Origin: Mugil cephalus
Taxonomy: Eukaryota > Chordata > Actinopteri > Mugiliformes > Mugilidae
NCBI RefSeq assembly: GCF_022458985.1
Contig: NC_061789.1
Span: 19,572,357 to 19,636,356, forward strand
DNA: 64,000 nucleotides
Direction: 5' to 3'
Position 1 is the stretch's first letter. Each line of letters opens with the position of its first letter. Positions 35,801 to 47,447 of this stretch are shown here, piece by piece. The notes beneath the pieces were generated by a model. It had not been told where the DNA came from. It made no database searches and was given only the letters and a program-made list of their open reading frames with translations. A program made the translations under genes and the position numbers.

Positions 35801-38800
35801 CCAGACCATGTATCTGATAACATACTATTTGGCTTTCAGTAATGGGCATGTTTCAACAAATACAGAGAAAAAGTATATTTGCACAATAGCCCTACAACCA
35901 GTCGTGACCATCACTGTATACAGCTTACCTTAATTATTTGATTGACCCAGTAGATAATTGTCAAAGCATAATTATTTTAATATAATAATTAAGCACCACA
36001 ATTATATGGGTGAGGGAAGTTGGGCTGGCAGTACTAGTTATCTGTAAATGTAGGAACCTTTGAATTATTACGAAAAATCTAAAATTCCATGTAGGAAAAA
36101 ATATAATATACCTACATTTCCTCTGATTAATAAAGTGAAAAGAATATGTCTAGAATTAACCAAAAATATAAAGTTTTATTGCCAACTGATCCACACCACA
36201 GTGAACATGTACAGTGATTTATGGAAAATGGTGAATTGGTTATCAGGGCTGCATTTGCAATTTTATTTGTATATATATTTTATATATTGAGTTTCTGTGT
36301 TTTCTTCTATTTCTATATAATTCCCAATCATTGTGTCATTGCGATTCATTGTGTAATATGAGTTAATGTCAGCTCAACCCTTCAGCATCTGCAGACTGAA
36401 TTCTCCATTAACAAGTATACTAACAAAATGTGTACTGTACTGTTATCTCATTCATAATTAATAATGTTTCTTTGTTTCTATTTGTTTCTTCTTCTGGGGT
36501 GAAGACTGCAAGCCAAACTGCAAGGTAATCTGCAATGATAATCTGTCACATAATCTATCAGACTAAAGTCTACTTTATAGTACTGCGCTGACCTACGCAC
36601 GGACCCTCCTACGGTGTGAGACACTTATGCTTGTGCCTCGTCAATCTGGCTCGCTCTGTAAAAACAAACGCTGGGTTCATTTTTGTTTCTAATTCACCTT
36701 CCGCTTCCTGCTTTTCTTTCCACAATGGTGGTTGACACTTTATGGTGGTTGAGTCATAATGTTTGTATCTCCAAATCTCCTCACTTAACCTTACTGAATC
36801 TTTATTAATCCAAAAGAATCAATTTGAAAATCTCAGAGTTGGAGAAGCATCCAGAAATACTTAAGTGGAAACATGCTACTACCAAGTGGACCAATCACAG
36901 TTCTTGCAGTCTGCGTTGCATGTCGCATGGTTACATTTCTTGGGAGGTGCACATCAGCTACAGAGCCAGGCTCTGTGTAGGGTCTGTGTAGGTGTCTGTG
37001 TCAATTAACACAGAAGCGTAAATTGCGGGTAAAGAGATGCGACAAATTTGTAATGATTGATGCCGTACCCAAAGAAATGCTTACACGTTATTTGTATAAT
37101 CTAGTGAGATTTTTCATATTTAAATTAACATTTTCCACAAAGCTTTATTTGAAAGCTGTATTTTAAACAATGCACTGCCATTCTGTTTTCTAATTGCTTT
37201 GTTGTTGTATCCCATGGGCCAACCAACCTTTGTGTTTTGCTGTTTTTTCTTTCCCTTTTTCACCCGCCCAGTTTCTCCCTGGTGAGAAGAATATCGCTTG
37301 TGTTGAAGTGATTCGACCCATATCACCTGGGGAAGAGATCACGTGTTACTATGGTGCCAGCTTTTTTGGTGAAGGCAACGAAATGTGTGAATGCTGCACC
37401 TGCGAGAGGTGTGTCCATTATCTGATCAGACATTCCCTTTAGTATTGCTTTGTTTTTGTTTAAAATAAGAAAAATGTTGAAAAGGTATCAAGAAAAATCT
37501 GCTAAACCTTCCAACGTGCCTTTTATTTTGTAATTTTTGCTCTTCTTTTAGAAATGGAGAGGGCCACTTCAAACACAGAGGGAAACAGCCTGAATGTGAA
37601 GAAACAAAGGACCCCGTGGGCCAAAAATACCGCCTAAGAGAGCGATATCTTCGTCATCACAGGGAGAAAGGTCACTTTACTACAAGGCCGATAGAACCAG
37701 GAATACACACAGGTATTCTCAAAGGTAAGCAATTAAGAGATTTAGATTTTTTTTTTATCTAAAATAAATTTTAAGAACAGTGATACAACAAAAAATATAT
37801 TAACACCGTGATGACAAAAGTGCTAAACCCAATTGAAACTGAAGTTTGAATATTGAAGTACTGAGAAGCATGAATAATAGTTAAACATTGCAATTAAACA
37901 ACAAGTTGTAATAATAAGAGATTTACAGTCTGCTCATCAACGTCGATTAGTTATAAATAATTTGACAATAGCAGATCCTCAGAGAAAACAGGTGAGGAGC
38001 CCAGTGAGTAATTGCAGCAAACTAGCAGTGATTCGTCAGGTTTATGGGAATACTAGATGAAGTCCATACTAATGTAACATGCAAAATATGTAAGCCAGTT
38101 CTGAAATACAACAAAAGCACTACTGCAATGCACAATCATCTGAAAAAGCATCCGCTGATGCTCACAAAGGAACAGCCCAAATCCCCTCGACAGCAATCAG
38201 TTAATAACTAACGCCCCGTGCTAACGCAGATAAGGCTGATGGCTCTGAAGGCGATACGCATCTGCAGAGCACAGTATTTAGCACATGACCTGTGAGTTCT
38301 CAGCATACATATTCAGGTCAAGAATGCGCCTTATACTGACTGTGTTTGGTAAGGACCTGTTTTGTTTATGTCCTTGTTTTAGTCGGGGTAACTACTGGTA
38401 AACTGAATTACTCCCTGGGAATTAATATATTTATCTGATTCTGAAAAATATAGACTTCATTGTTGCAAATGGGGTTGGGCAATATGACGATATTAAATCG
38501 TGAAGGATTACAACGTGACGACAAGCTGTCAAACTGTAGAGATCATGGGATTGTCTAGGGCACATTCTATTAATTGCAGTTCTATGCTGACAAACCGACG
38601 CACCAGACGTATTACGACGTCAACCTGACCGACCAATCATAGTGAATTACGGGCAGTGACGTGCTTTCTTACCCGCCTCCTTGTTTATGTGTGTAGCGGT
38701 AGCTGCATGGAGAGCCATGGCTGAAAGCCAAACGGAGTTAGTCACTAAAAAAAAATTCCACTTCCATTATATGTAATTGGTTTGGATTTTTCTCAACTGA

Positions 38801-41800
38801 TGAAGCGCAGGCAAATGTTCTGTGCAAAGTTTGCACAGAACAGGTTTGCACGTCGGGTGGCAACACGACGAACCTGTTCAATCATTTGAAGAGGAAGCAT
38901 CGCAAATACAGGCAAAACTGCGACTATTTAAAAGAAAATCTGTTAAGAAAGGTTCTTTGGACTAAATTGTCTATTTTTCATTTTTCATTTTAAGATCGTG
39001 ATAAAATAAAAGCTTTACAACTCACGTAAACGCGTTACTCCAACTAATATTGAAGTTCTCCTTATCCGACTAAGAGACTCAGATAATGTGATTGGAAATT
39101 GATTTTCACCAGCATGCATATGCCTTAATATGCCTGACGATGCGTGTGGATTTGCTCCACAACCACTGCACTGCCACATGACCCTTGAACAAAAACAAGC
39201 AAGAAAGCTGATTGCAGAAGATGAGGAATAGCACACATCTTATCCGCATCAAAAGTAGTGCACACATTACATACAAGGTTTATAAAGCCATACTATTATT
39301 CAGCTTGTTGTTTGATATGCCATTCGGCCGTATGAACGTCTCCAGTTGTTATTATATGATGTAACAGGTCAACCAGAAAGAGGACCACGTTAACACGCAG
39401 AAAGAACTCTAATGTGAACCTAATGTGAAGGAGGAGGACACGTTTCCGCCAGTTATTCAATTTTCTCCGTTGCGTGTAAACTGTGACAAGGACTGCAGCT
39501 CGATTAATGTGTGCGTGTTTACTGAAATTGATTACTTAGTAAATAATACTCAAACCTCTCACACTGAATCTGTGTTTATGCATTTGTTTTTAAGTAGTAA
39601 GCTTACGCTCATGTAATCACAGCAAAACAAAGGATTTAGGAAGCAGGATTTAAAATAATTAAAGGAATTTTCCTTCGGGACAGACAGGAAACATGAACAC
39701 AAACCTGATATTTAAAAAGAATAGAAGACTTTCTTAATGTATTATGTATTTATGAGTGCAAAGTGCCCCACCTTCTTCATGCATTTGATGCATTTTACAG
39801 TTATCAACTTTTGTCCCACCACTTTCCCTACACTATAGTTAGCACTATAGACAAATTCTTTGCAGTGAGGGCTTGAAAATGACTGAACTGTCTCTTTTAT
39901 ATTAATTTACTCTATAATTATAAGAAGAATAATTATTATTCTAATAATAATGCATCCGAATTTATATAGCACTTTTCTAAAAAGCCAAAGATGCTTTACA
40001 TTGAATACATTATTCATAAATAACCACATCAGCAGAAGAAATGCCTTTGTATATAAAACCCTAAGTTTCTTTGTTGTTGTCTCTCATTCATAGCCATCCC
40101 CTCACGGAACTCATTCACCCAGCAGATGAGGAGAAATGCATTGAAGCACAGAAAATTGAGTCAGACGAAGAAGTGGAGACAAGAGAAGCAAAGACGATCA
40201 GGAAAGCACCCACTAAAATCCTCCACAGTTAAACAGCATCAGACACCACTTTTATCCCAAGTTACTCTTGGAGACCTTAGAATCAGATTACGGCGCCACT
40301 CAGTGGATTTTCTACTGAATTGTAAGGATCCAAAAAGCAAAGAAAGGGCATTGCTGCAACAACTGGAGGAAGAGAAGCCAAAACATAACAGCTGGAGTGA
40401 ACGGAATTTGACTGGTGAAGAAAATGACACCAATGTGGTGAACTTAAAGCCTTTCACCCTAAATTCCTCCATGTTACTTCATCAGAAACTCAAACCTAGT
40501 AGCACAAGTCCTGATAGGACGCCTGTAAAACTGGTGAAGGCAGTTCACTTAAGGAACTCTTCAAGAAAAAAGAGCCTTGCTTGCACCACGCTCACAACCC
40601 TGGCAGACTCCAGTGAAACAGCTAACACTACAACTGTTTGTCACCCTGTTAAGGCTGACAAAACCTGCAATGCAATAATACAAGAGAAGACTGAAAAAGA
40701 AAACACAGAAACTCAAAGCAACAAGGGAAGCAACATTGAATCCTGCAACGTCACCACAACTCAAAATCCAGCTGCTGGGCAAACTGAGCACAAGACTATC
40801 AGAGCTTCATCCCAGTTAGAAATTAGTCAGAGCGTCACAGATGGATCAAAACAAGATGTAGACAATCCACTAATATCTCTGAAGCAATACCTTACAGTTA
40901 AACTAACAAGGTTATCAGTGCCACAAAGTTTACAAGCTGTAAAAACTTGTGAAGACAACAAAGGAAGAGTGGAGGCAAGAGGAAGGTGTAGGCAGAACCA
41001 GCGTCCTAGACCAACGACAGAAAAACGAATGTCCAGATCTCAGCAGAGGCAGGGAGGAAGTTCTGACATCTGCTCCGCCGAAGGTAACAGAGGGGTGAGG
41101 GAAATGTTTTTCAAGGCTGTAGATAAAGTAAATGAAAGGAAGCGGCATACAAATGATATTGTAGATGATTTGTCCCACAGCCTAAAAGAGAGGAATGACA
41201 AGGTAATTAAAATACAAACAGTGTTGGAAGAAGATACATGTTGTACATCAAAAGAGCAGCAGAGCATTTTAAAAGACAAAATTGACACTGAGACCAATTC
41301 TGAACCAGTTGTAGGATGTAAAAATAATAGAGTCCTGGCAGAAGCTAAACTGTCTGAATGTAAAAAAATGTCTAGCGGAGTAACTTCCATACAAAATAAC
41401 ATCCAGAGTGTTAAAAATATAGCCAAGGAAGAAGTTCCTAAATTGCCAGAGCGAATGACTAGGTGTTTGAGTAAACACCCAGTATCTAGTCATGAAGAAG
41501 ATATTGTTATCAAGCAAGCAAAGGTTCTGCTATCTGATATTTTTAAAAACGATAAATCCCTAATAAATAAGGGATTAACAGGAGATGCTCTAGGAAGAGC
41601 CCTTTCTTCCTTGGCCTCTAAAAACATGCAAAATGCTGAGGAGGAAGTAAAAGCTAAACTAAATGGAGACGACTTTCGTTGTCCAGTACTGAGGAGGACA
41701 GGGAGAAGACGAAAGATTAGGTCTAGAGCAGCAAAAACAAAAGCAGAAGATATGCAAAGTGCCAGGGGACACTTAAGTAAAGATGTTTCAGGTACAGTTG

Positions 41801-44800
41801 AGATGGAGTTGAGTGAGAAAAGTTTGCAGCTTCGGTCGCCAAGGAGTCAAAATGACTCACCGGCCACCCGCCTCAACCCACTACCTCATAAGTCATTAAT
41901 ATCAGAAAAAGCTATGACTAATCTGCATCCAGACACCAATCCACAGACACACATACAGTCCAACATACCTCTGAAGAAACGTACATTTCGCAGTTCTGTG
42001 GATTCTTTGACACAAGCTTCAGAAAAGGACACTGAATTAAATTCATCTGCAGCGCTGAGACCAGACCTTACTACGGGTGAAGGGGAGAGTAAAGTGAAAA
42101 GAGAAGGTACTAAAGTCAGACTTAGGAGAACAGAAGTCCAGAAGTTAGACCCTAAAAAAGCTACAAAGCAAACCACCTTTAAAAGAGTCCTCCGCTCCAG
42201 ACCTAATGATGTTCAACGAAGCCATTTATGGAGGAAAGTTCGAAAGTGTAAATTAGAGAATCAAGATGAGGATGACATCAACAAAGCTCAGATACTAGAG
42301 AGCGATAAACCTTCACATGACGAAGAAATTGACAACCCTGCTAAAATACAGAAGCAGTGTTTTATAAATCCCTCTACAGGTGAATGCAAATGTAAAGATC
42401 ATGCGGATACCCTGGAAGAATGTTGTTTGGAGGAGACAAAGCCAGGCCTTAATTTTAAGTTCCGCCTGAAAAGGAGCAGAGGGAAAGTATGGGAGATGCA
42501 AAATGCAGCATTTGAAAATCTGGCATTAAAAACAGAAAAGGGAGACGAGTCATGTGATCCCTTTAAAGCAATCATGGATTCTGTATCAATTTTAAACATG
42601 GAGATGGAGGCAGCTCAGGCTCATGTGCACGCTAGTAAGAAGTCAAAGAACATATTGCACCGTTTGAAAAAAAGAGGTGAGCGGTTGAATGAAAAGCAAG
42701 CCATAAATTTCTCTACTTGTGCAAAATCAGAAAAAATAAATAAAAATGTATGTGGGTCCAGTGAATCTACCTATGAAAAAATAGACATTAAAAATAGGAT
42801 TGAGAAAGAGCTTGTGGTTGGAGTGAAGCAGCAGAACATGGAGAGCAAAAAGAATAACGGTGAGGCGCTGGCAGTAGGACGGGAGACAAAAATTGAAGAT
42901 CGTTTTCTAAGGCAGTGCTGTGTGTTTGAAAGTGGGTCACAACAAAAACAGGAGCCGGAATTGGATTTAAATAGTTTTCAATTACCAGTAATAAAACTGC
43001 GTAGGAAGACCGAAGATATTTGGGAGGTGGATAGCAAAGAGGAACTTTTACAAACTGAACTGAAAAGAGAGCTCAAAGTTAAGAAAGAGATAAAAGGTCT
43101 GGTTTTAGGGAAACAAAATAAAGGATCTCTGGATTTTAGCAACCTCAAAGAAGAGTGTCTCTATTCTGAGAGACACAACAGCAACTCAGGCTCTTTGAAA
43201 ACAGAACCACCACCATTTTCTTTGTCTCTGTCACCGCTGTCTCTGTCTTCACCTCTTAATGATAGTAAATCTGAAGTACCTCCAGCTGCCGATAGAATCG
43301 CTGAAAGGCCAGAGATGAGCAGCGGAGGAAAGAAACAGAGACACAAAATGGACAGAACACGCAAGTGTGGGCTTGTAGAAACTCCCACCACTTGTCTTAG
43401 TCAAACGCTTCAACAAATAGACAACAGTCTCTCTAGGCTCTCAGAGGGCTTGTGTTCATCTCAGACGTTGGAAAAGCCCACAGCCTGTTCCAGTGCTTCT
43501 AATTCTGTCATTCAACCTCAATCCCAATCTCCTCCATTCACAACTGCTGATAACATGCTTTCCGGTGAACCCAACTTCACAAATTGCTGTGATGATATAC
43601 TGGATTTTCAGTGTCTTAACTTTGAGGGCTATTACCAGCCACAGAACATACTTCCGTCATCTCCATCAGATTTGTGTTCACTGGACCCACCCACAGATCC
43701 ATTTAGCAGCCCCCTCTCTCACAGCCCTTCTGATACTTGGACTACCGAAACACCGTACCTTGGCCCTCCCAGTCCAGGAAATAACTTTACCAGTGACGAT
43801 CTGCAGTTTTTTCCGGGTCTAATTTCTTGCAAAAGTGACCCTGTTCCTCTGGGATGTGAAGCGAAGGATACCTCAAAAGACAGAAACCCAACCAACACTA
43901 GTTTTAGTTTTTCAGCTCTGAGCAATTCTGACTTCATGACTAAGGATCGAATTATGAATAAAAATCCAGGAATGAGGCTATCCAAAGAAGACCACAAAAC
44001 TCAGTCTGTAGCTGGCAAACCTCGGTTGCTTAGTGCACCATCATCTTGCGTTACATCTCAAAATCCTGTTACTTTAACCCAACCCTCCATCAACATCAAA
44101 CAGAACACCAGCCAATCAAAAATCCAATCTAACCTTAAAACCCAGGGCCCCTTCCACCGTATGGCCATTCCAAGTAAGTCCCAGTCTTTTCCCATTAGTC
44201 AGTCAAACACAGTTAGAGGAGCACCCCAGAGTTGCTTGACAAAGTCTACCCCGTCATCTCATATGTCTAACAAATTCCTCTCTCCTCAGCTCTTCACTGT
44301 GAAAAATCCTAATCCTCCAGACAATCCATTGAACTTCCATGAGAAAAGCTCTACAGTTATTCACAGGGTGCTTAAGTTTCAGGGCGGGAACCAGAGTCAG
44401 AACTTGTATAGTGCACCCTGTAAAGACACCATGGCTGCTGGCAGCCCAACCATCACATCCAGAACTCTTGGTGCAAAAGCAGGTTCTATAGAAAAGATGC
44501 AGCAGAGTCAGAAATTTGGGGTTAACACGGACTGTCCTCAAAAAGGCAACGTTGCTGCTCATGGCTTTGGAAAGGATGTCTGCCATCTTGGTTCCGCCAT
44601 CAACCCCAGCAGGTCCAACCTCCCCTTTGAGAAACACAACTCCTCAGTTTCTCAGTCTTTTATTAAAAATAAGATGTCAACTGACAAACATGAAAGTGGT
44701 GAAACTAACATGACATACAAAAACTTTTCTGCGCTGCCTCGACCTTTCTTCTTTCCTAGCAAAGTGTTGGACGAATATTCATCACCACACGACAAGAATT

Positions 44801-45405
44801 TGAAACAGGATAAATCTAATACGCCGACGCCCGACAAACACCAGCCATGTTACACTCAGCAAGACCCTTTTGATTTCAGCTTCAGCACATCTCTTTCACC
44901 CATGCCTCCTCAGCACAACAGCCCCCGAGTGGTCCACAGTACACCTCCTGATACACCAGCAAACAAGAGTCAGTCCTCAGCCTCTTCAACTTCTTTTCCT
45001 TATGGCTATCAAGGTCCTCCTTACGTACTAAACTTCAGTGGAGATCATTCATTGACCCTGGGTCTCAGGGATGGTCCTGATGGCTACCCAGGATTAGGCT
45101 CAACTAACTATACCTACCACTGCCTGATGGAACCTTCTGGCACCCAAGGACGGTTGGTTCTTGAGCCCTGTGGACCACAGCTCTCTAATCCAGCGTCATT
45201 GTCCCTGGGTGGATTTTCAGGGCTAAAAGGTTTGGATGAACACTGCAGGAAGGACATGCAGCACCAGTGTCAGCCTGGGGAACACCAGGGTACATCACAC
45301 TACGGACCTGTTACATCTCACTCTATGGGTCCAACAAAACCTAAGAGAGTGAGGTTAGTGGTAACAGATGGCACAGTAGATTTAGATCTCCAGTACTCTG
45401 ACTGA
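32788..45405 (+). CDS. kmt5c: Histone H4-K20 methyltransferase, SUV4-20/KMT5 family (KMT5C-like), with giant C-terminal exon
   Basis: Eight coding exons join in phase: 32788-32900, 33767-33932, 34069-34178, 34302-34465, 36505-36524, 37272-37408, 37552-37724 and 40094-45405, for about 2064 aa. Residues 1-40 ([19 protein letters not shown]) are the SUV4-20 N-terminal signature. The SET domain spans about 95-225, with [23 protein letters not shown] (183-190) and GEEITCYYG. The cysteine-rich post-SET follows (CECCTCER). These enzymes di- and trimethylate H4K20 on chromatin. The rest, from about residue 295, is one exon: lysine-, serine- and proline-rich and apparently disordered. It ends in [18 protein letters not shown], which resembles the C-terminus of mammalian KMT5B and KMT5C. 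The short N-terminus favours KMT5C, but human KMT5B is 885 aa and KMT5C 462, so this tail is far longer than either. The 5B versus 5C choice is not certain; the family is. Introns before 36505 and 40094 are about 2 kb each. Confidence 0.93.
38044..38211 (+). pseudogene. BED-type zinc-finger fragment (hAT transposon relic) in KMT5 intron
   Basis: An open frame of 55 codons reads [20 protein letters not shown] and continues to HNHLKKHP. Cys-x2-Cys and His-x4-His spacing marks a BED finger as found at the N-terminus of hAT transposases and ZBED proteins. No transposase catalytic region follows, so it is a truncated relic. It sits in the last KMT5 intron, in the same orientation as the gene. Confidence 0.6.
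38717..38950 (+). pseudogene. second, distinct BED-finger fragment (ZBED/hAT-like) in the same intron
   Basis: Starting with ATG at 38717 ([13 protein letters not shown]) the frame breaks after about 13 codons. It resumes in another frame with [19 protein letters not shown], then [15 protein letters not shown], the standard ZBED1-like BED finger (Cys-x2-Cys and His-x4-His). A one-step frameshift and the missing catalytic domain make it a relic. A short TGGGCAATATGACGATATT segment at about 38475 could be the remnant of the element's end. Confidence 0.65.
39945..40006. repeat. fragment resembling the terminal repeat of a fish interspersed element
   Basis: The phrase TTTATATAGCACTTTTCTAAA followed by AAAGATGCTTTACATTGAAT resembles a very common fish interspersed-repeat tail. 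The match is from memory of the pattern only; no element body was identified next to it. Confidence 0.35.
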
Positions 45406-47427
45406 TTTATACCTGCAGGATACACTGCATCCCAAAAATACATTTGGACGTTAAAAGTGATTTTACAGTGTCTCCCACAGAATTATTTTTTTTTTGTAAA
45501 CATTGTATTTCATAGAATATGATTTATTAAAGCCCACTTACATTTTCTAACCCATTAGTTTGATGATGGACTGTTGATGAACAACTCTCTTGTACAGAGT
45601 TTTATTTTAAGCATCCGAATGCTTTAATTACTGTATAATTTAAAAAATCCACTACAGTTTGCTTACAAATTTAAAATGCATAAAGAAAATAAAGCATTAA
45701 ATATATTTGTGACTGGGATTTTGGACCTACTGGCCCTGTAAACATTGAAAACCCTCTTATTGTACTGTAACATAGACGTATGGATTTTCTATACTACATA
45801 TGGTAGTAGAGTCAAGAGCTGCCATCATTGGTTGTTGGTACTTCTATTGTTTGTTTTGTTTTTTGTTTTTTTTAAAGGGCACCTTTCTGCCTCAGTCTTT
45901 GATATGTTCCTGTGACTTTTTGAAGCACCTGTTGAAACCCTGTCTTGCTTCTTTTTTATACTCACGGCAAGCTCTTTTCTCACTTAACTGTGTGTGAGAG
46001 TGTGTGCATGCATTTGCAGACGGGTCTTTAGGGATCAAAGTAAGGTGTGTTGTCATACCTGATATCGTAACTTTTGCTTTGCCAGATTTAAGATCATTAG
46101 TGGTTAGTGCATAAAAGAAAGGCTTGTGCATGAAGAGTGTACAGTAAAATGTTTTTTAACCTGAAACCCCATAGCCTAGGACTACTCGGAAGATGTGTTT
46201 CATGAACTGCAGCTTTTCTCAGCTGCTGTAGAGTAGCTGTGTGGTCAAGAAAGTGGGAGACAATGCAATATGTTTTTTCAGGGCAGTTGTGCTCAACGGT
46301 TTGAGGGATAGTACAACATGGGATCTTGAAATATTTCCACCTTTGATTAAAAAAAAGTGACAATCTTCTTACAGAATAACTCACTTTTGCAGTTTATTTG
46401 GTCGTTTTTCCCACGGAAAGAACAGAAGGGTAAGTTGTGCATCCTCTACAATAGTTATTGTAGTTAATGGTATTTTGTTTTTGTGGATGAAGTTACACAT
46501 TCATAAGTGTTTATATTTTAACCAGACTTAATTGCTGTTGAGTGTGAAAGTCACGTGAGCATTCCTCTCTTGTTGGGAGGTACTGTTTGTTGAACCCATT
46601 TTACATCATTGGACAGGAATGTTCAGTGTGACTACACAGCCTTACATTATAAATATGTACTGTCTTGATATGGAAAGGCCAATTATTTATTTTAATATCC
46701 TCATTCTTGAAAAGGTGCTTTAATGTAATTTATATATCACCTTGATTGTTCAAACTATTAAATGTTTTTTTATTATTTAATGGGAAATAATACTGATTAT
46801 GTGCGTTGAGTATTTAATTTCAAAGGTTTATCATCTTTATATTGTTTCTGGTAAATCTTTCTGTCTTTCTAATTGGCAGTTAGTCTTACTGAAAGTTTGT
46901 TGTAGAAATGTACAAATGTAGCTTACGTCATTAAATACACTTAATTCTTTTTTCACATTTTCTCTGTTTTGACTTTTTTAAATTCATCAGTTACCACTAA
47001 ATTAGCAATTCTTCTTTTATCATTTACTCCTTAACATAAAAAGGCTTGGCACATTCTGTGTGCAGGCATCCAAAAAAGCTCATGAAACTAAGAATCAAAA
47101 GATATGAACAAAAGGAAAATGGCAAATTAATGTGGCCACATAGTTTCTTTGATTTAGTGACATCTGCTCCATCGTCTTAAGCCTGTAATCTATACTGTTA
47201 GTTATATTACTTTTGGGACCTGATAAGAATTCTCATCATGGTCTTGAATTTAGATAAGCCTCTCCGCTAATGATTATCCCAAGTAATCTGCTCATTATTT
47301 TCTTGTTTACACAGTAAAGTTGTGGAAGATGCAAGGCTCACAGATTGCAGCTCCAAAAACACTTAGTTTTAATTTGTTAGGACCAAGAAGTGCAAAACAT
47401 CTTTGATAAAAAAGCTGTAATCACAAA
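45406..47427 (+). other. KMT5 3' UTR and intergenic region up to the Penelope-like insertion
   Basis: AT-rich, with no coding exon recognised. An AATAAA at 45688-45693, about 280 bases after the stop, is the likely end of the KMT5 mRNA. Later hexamer-like words (for example near 46930) could serve longer forms. Confidence 0.5.
45688..45693 (+). terminator. polyadenylation signal of the KMT5 gene
   Basis: AATAAA 283 bases downstream of the stop codon, in an AT-rich context. It is the first canonical hexamer after the coding region. Confidence 0.6.
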
Positions 47428-47445
47428 TTTGGAACAACTAGGTAA
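47428..47445 (+). repeat. left copy of the target-site duplication of the Penelope-like element
   Basis: TTTGGAACAACTAGGTAA is repeated exactly at 49548-49565. The sequences just outside and just inside the two copies differ, as expected for a duplication made on insertion. Confidence 0.85.
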
Positions 47446-47447
47446 GT

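Noticed and set aside
40239..44837. Numerous open frames on the minus strand and in other frames across the KMT5 terminal exon
   Set aside because: They are shadows of the 5.3-kb coding exon; composition and lack of splice context show no independent genes.
32788..45405. Assignment of the methyltransferase as kmt5b
   Set aside because: KMT5B has a long N-terminal extension before the ELCE motif, absent here; however, the tail length fits neither mammalian paralogue, so the choice is only a preference.
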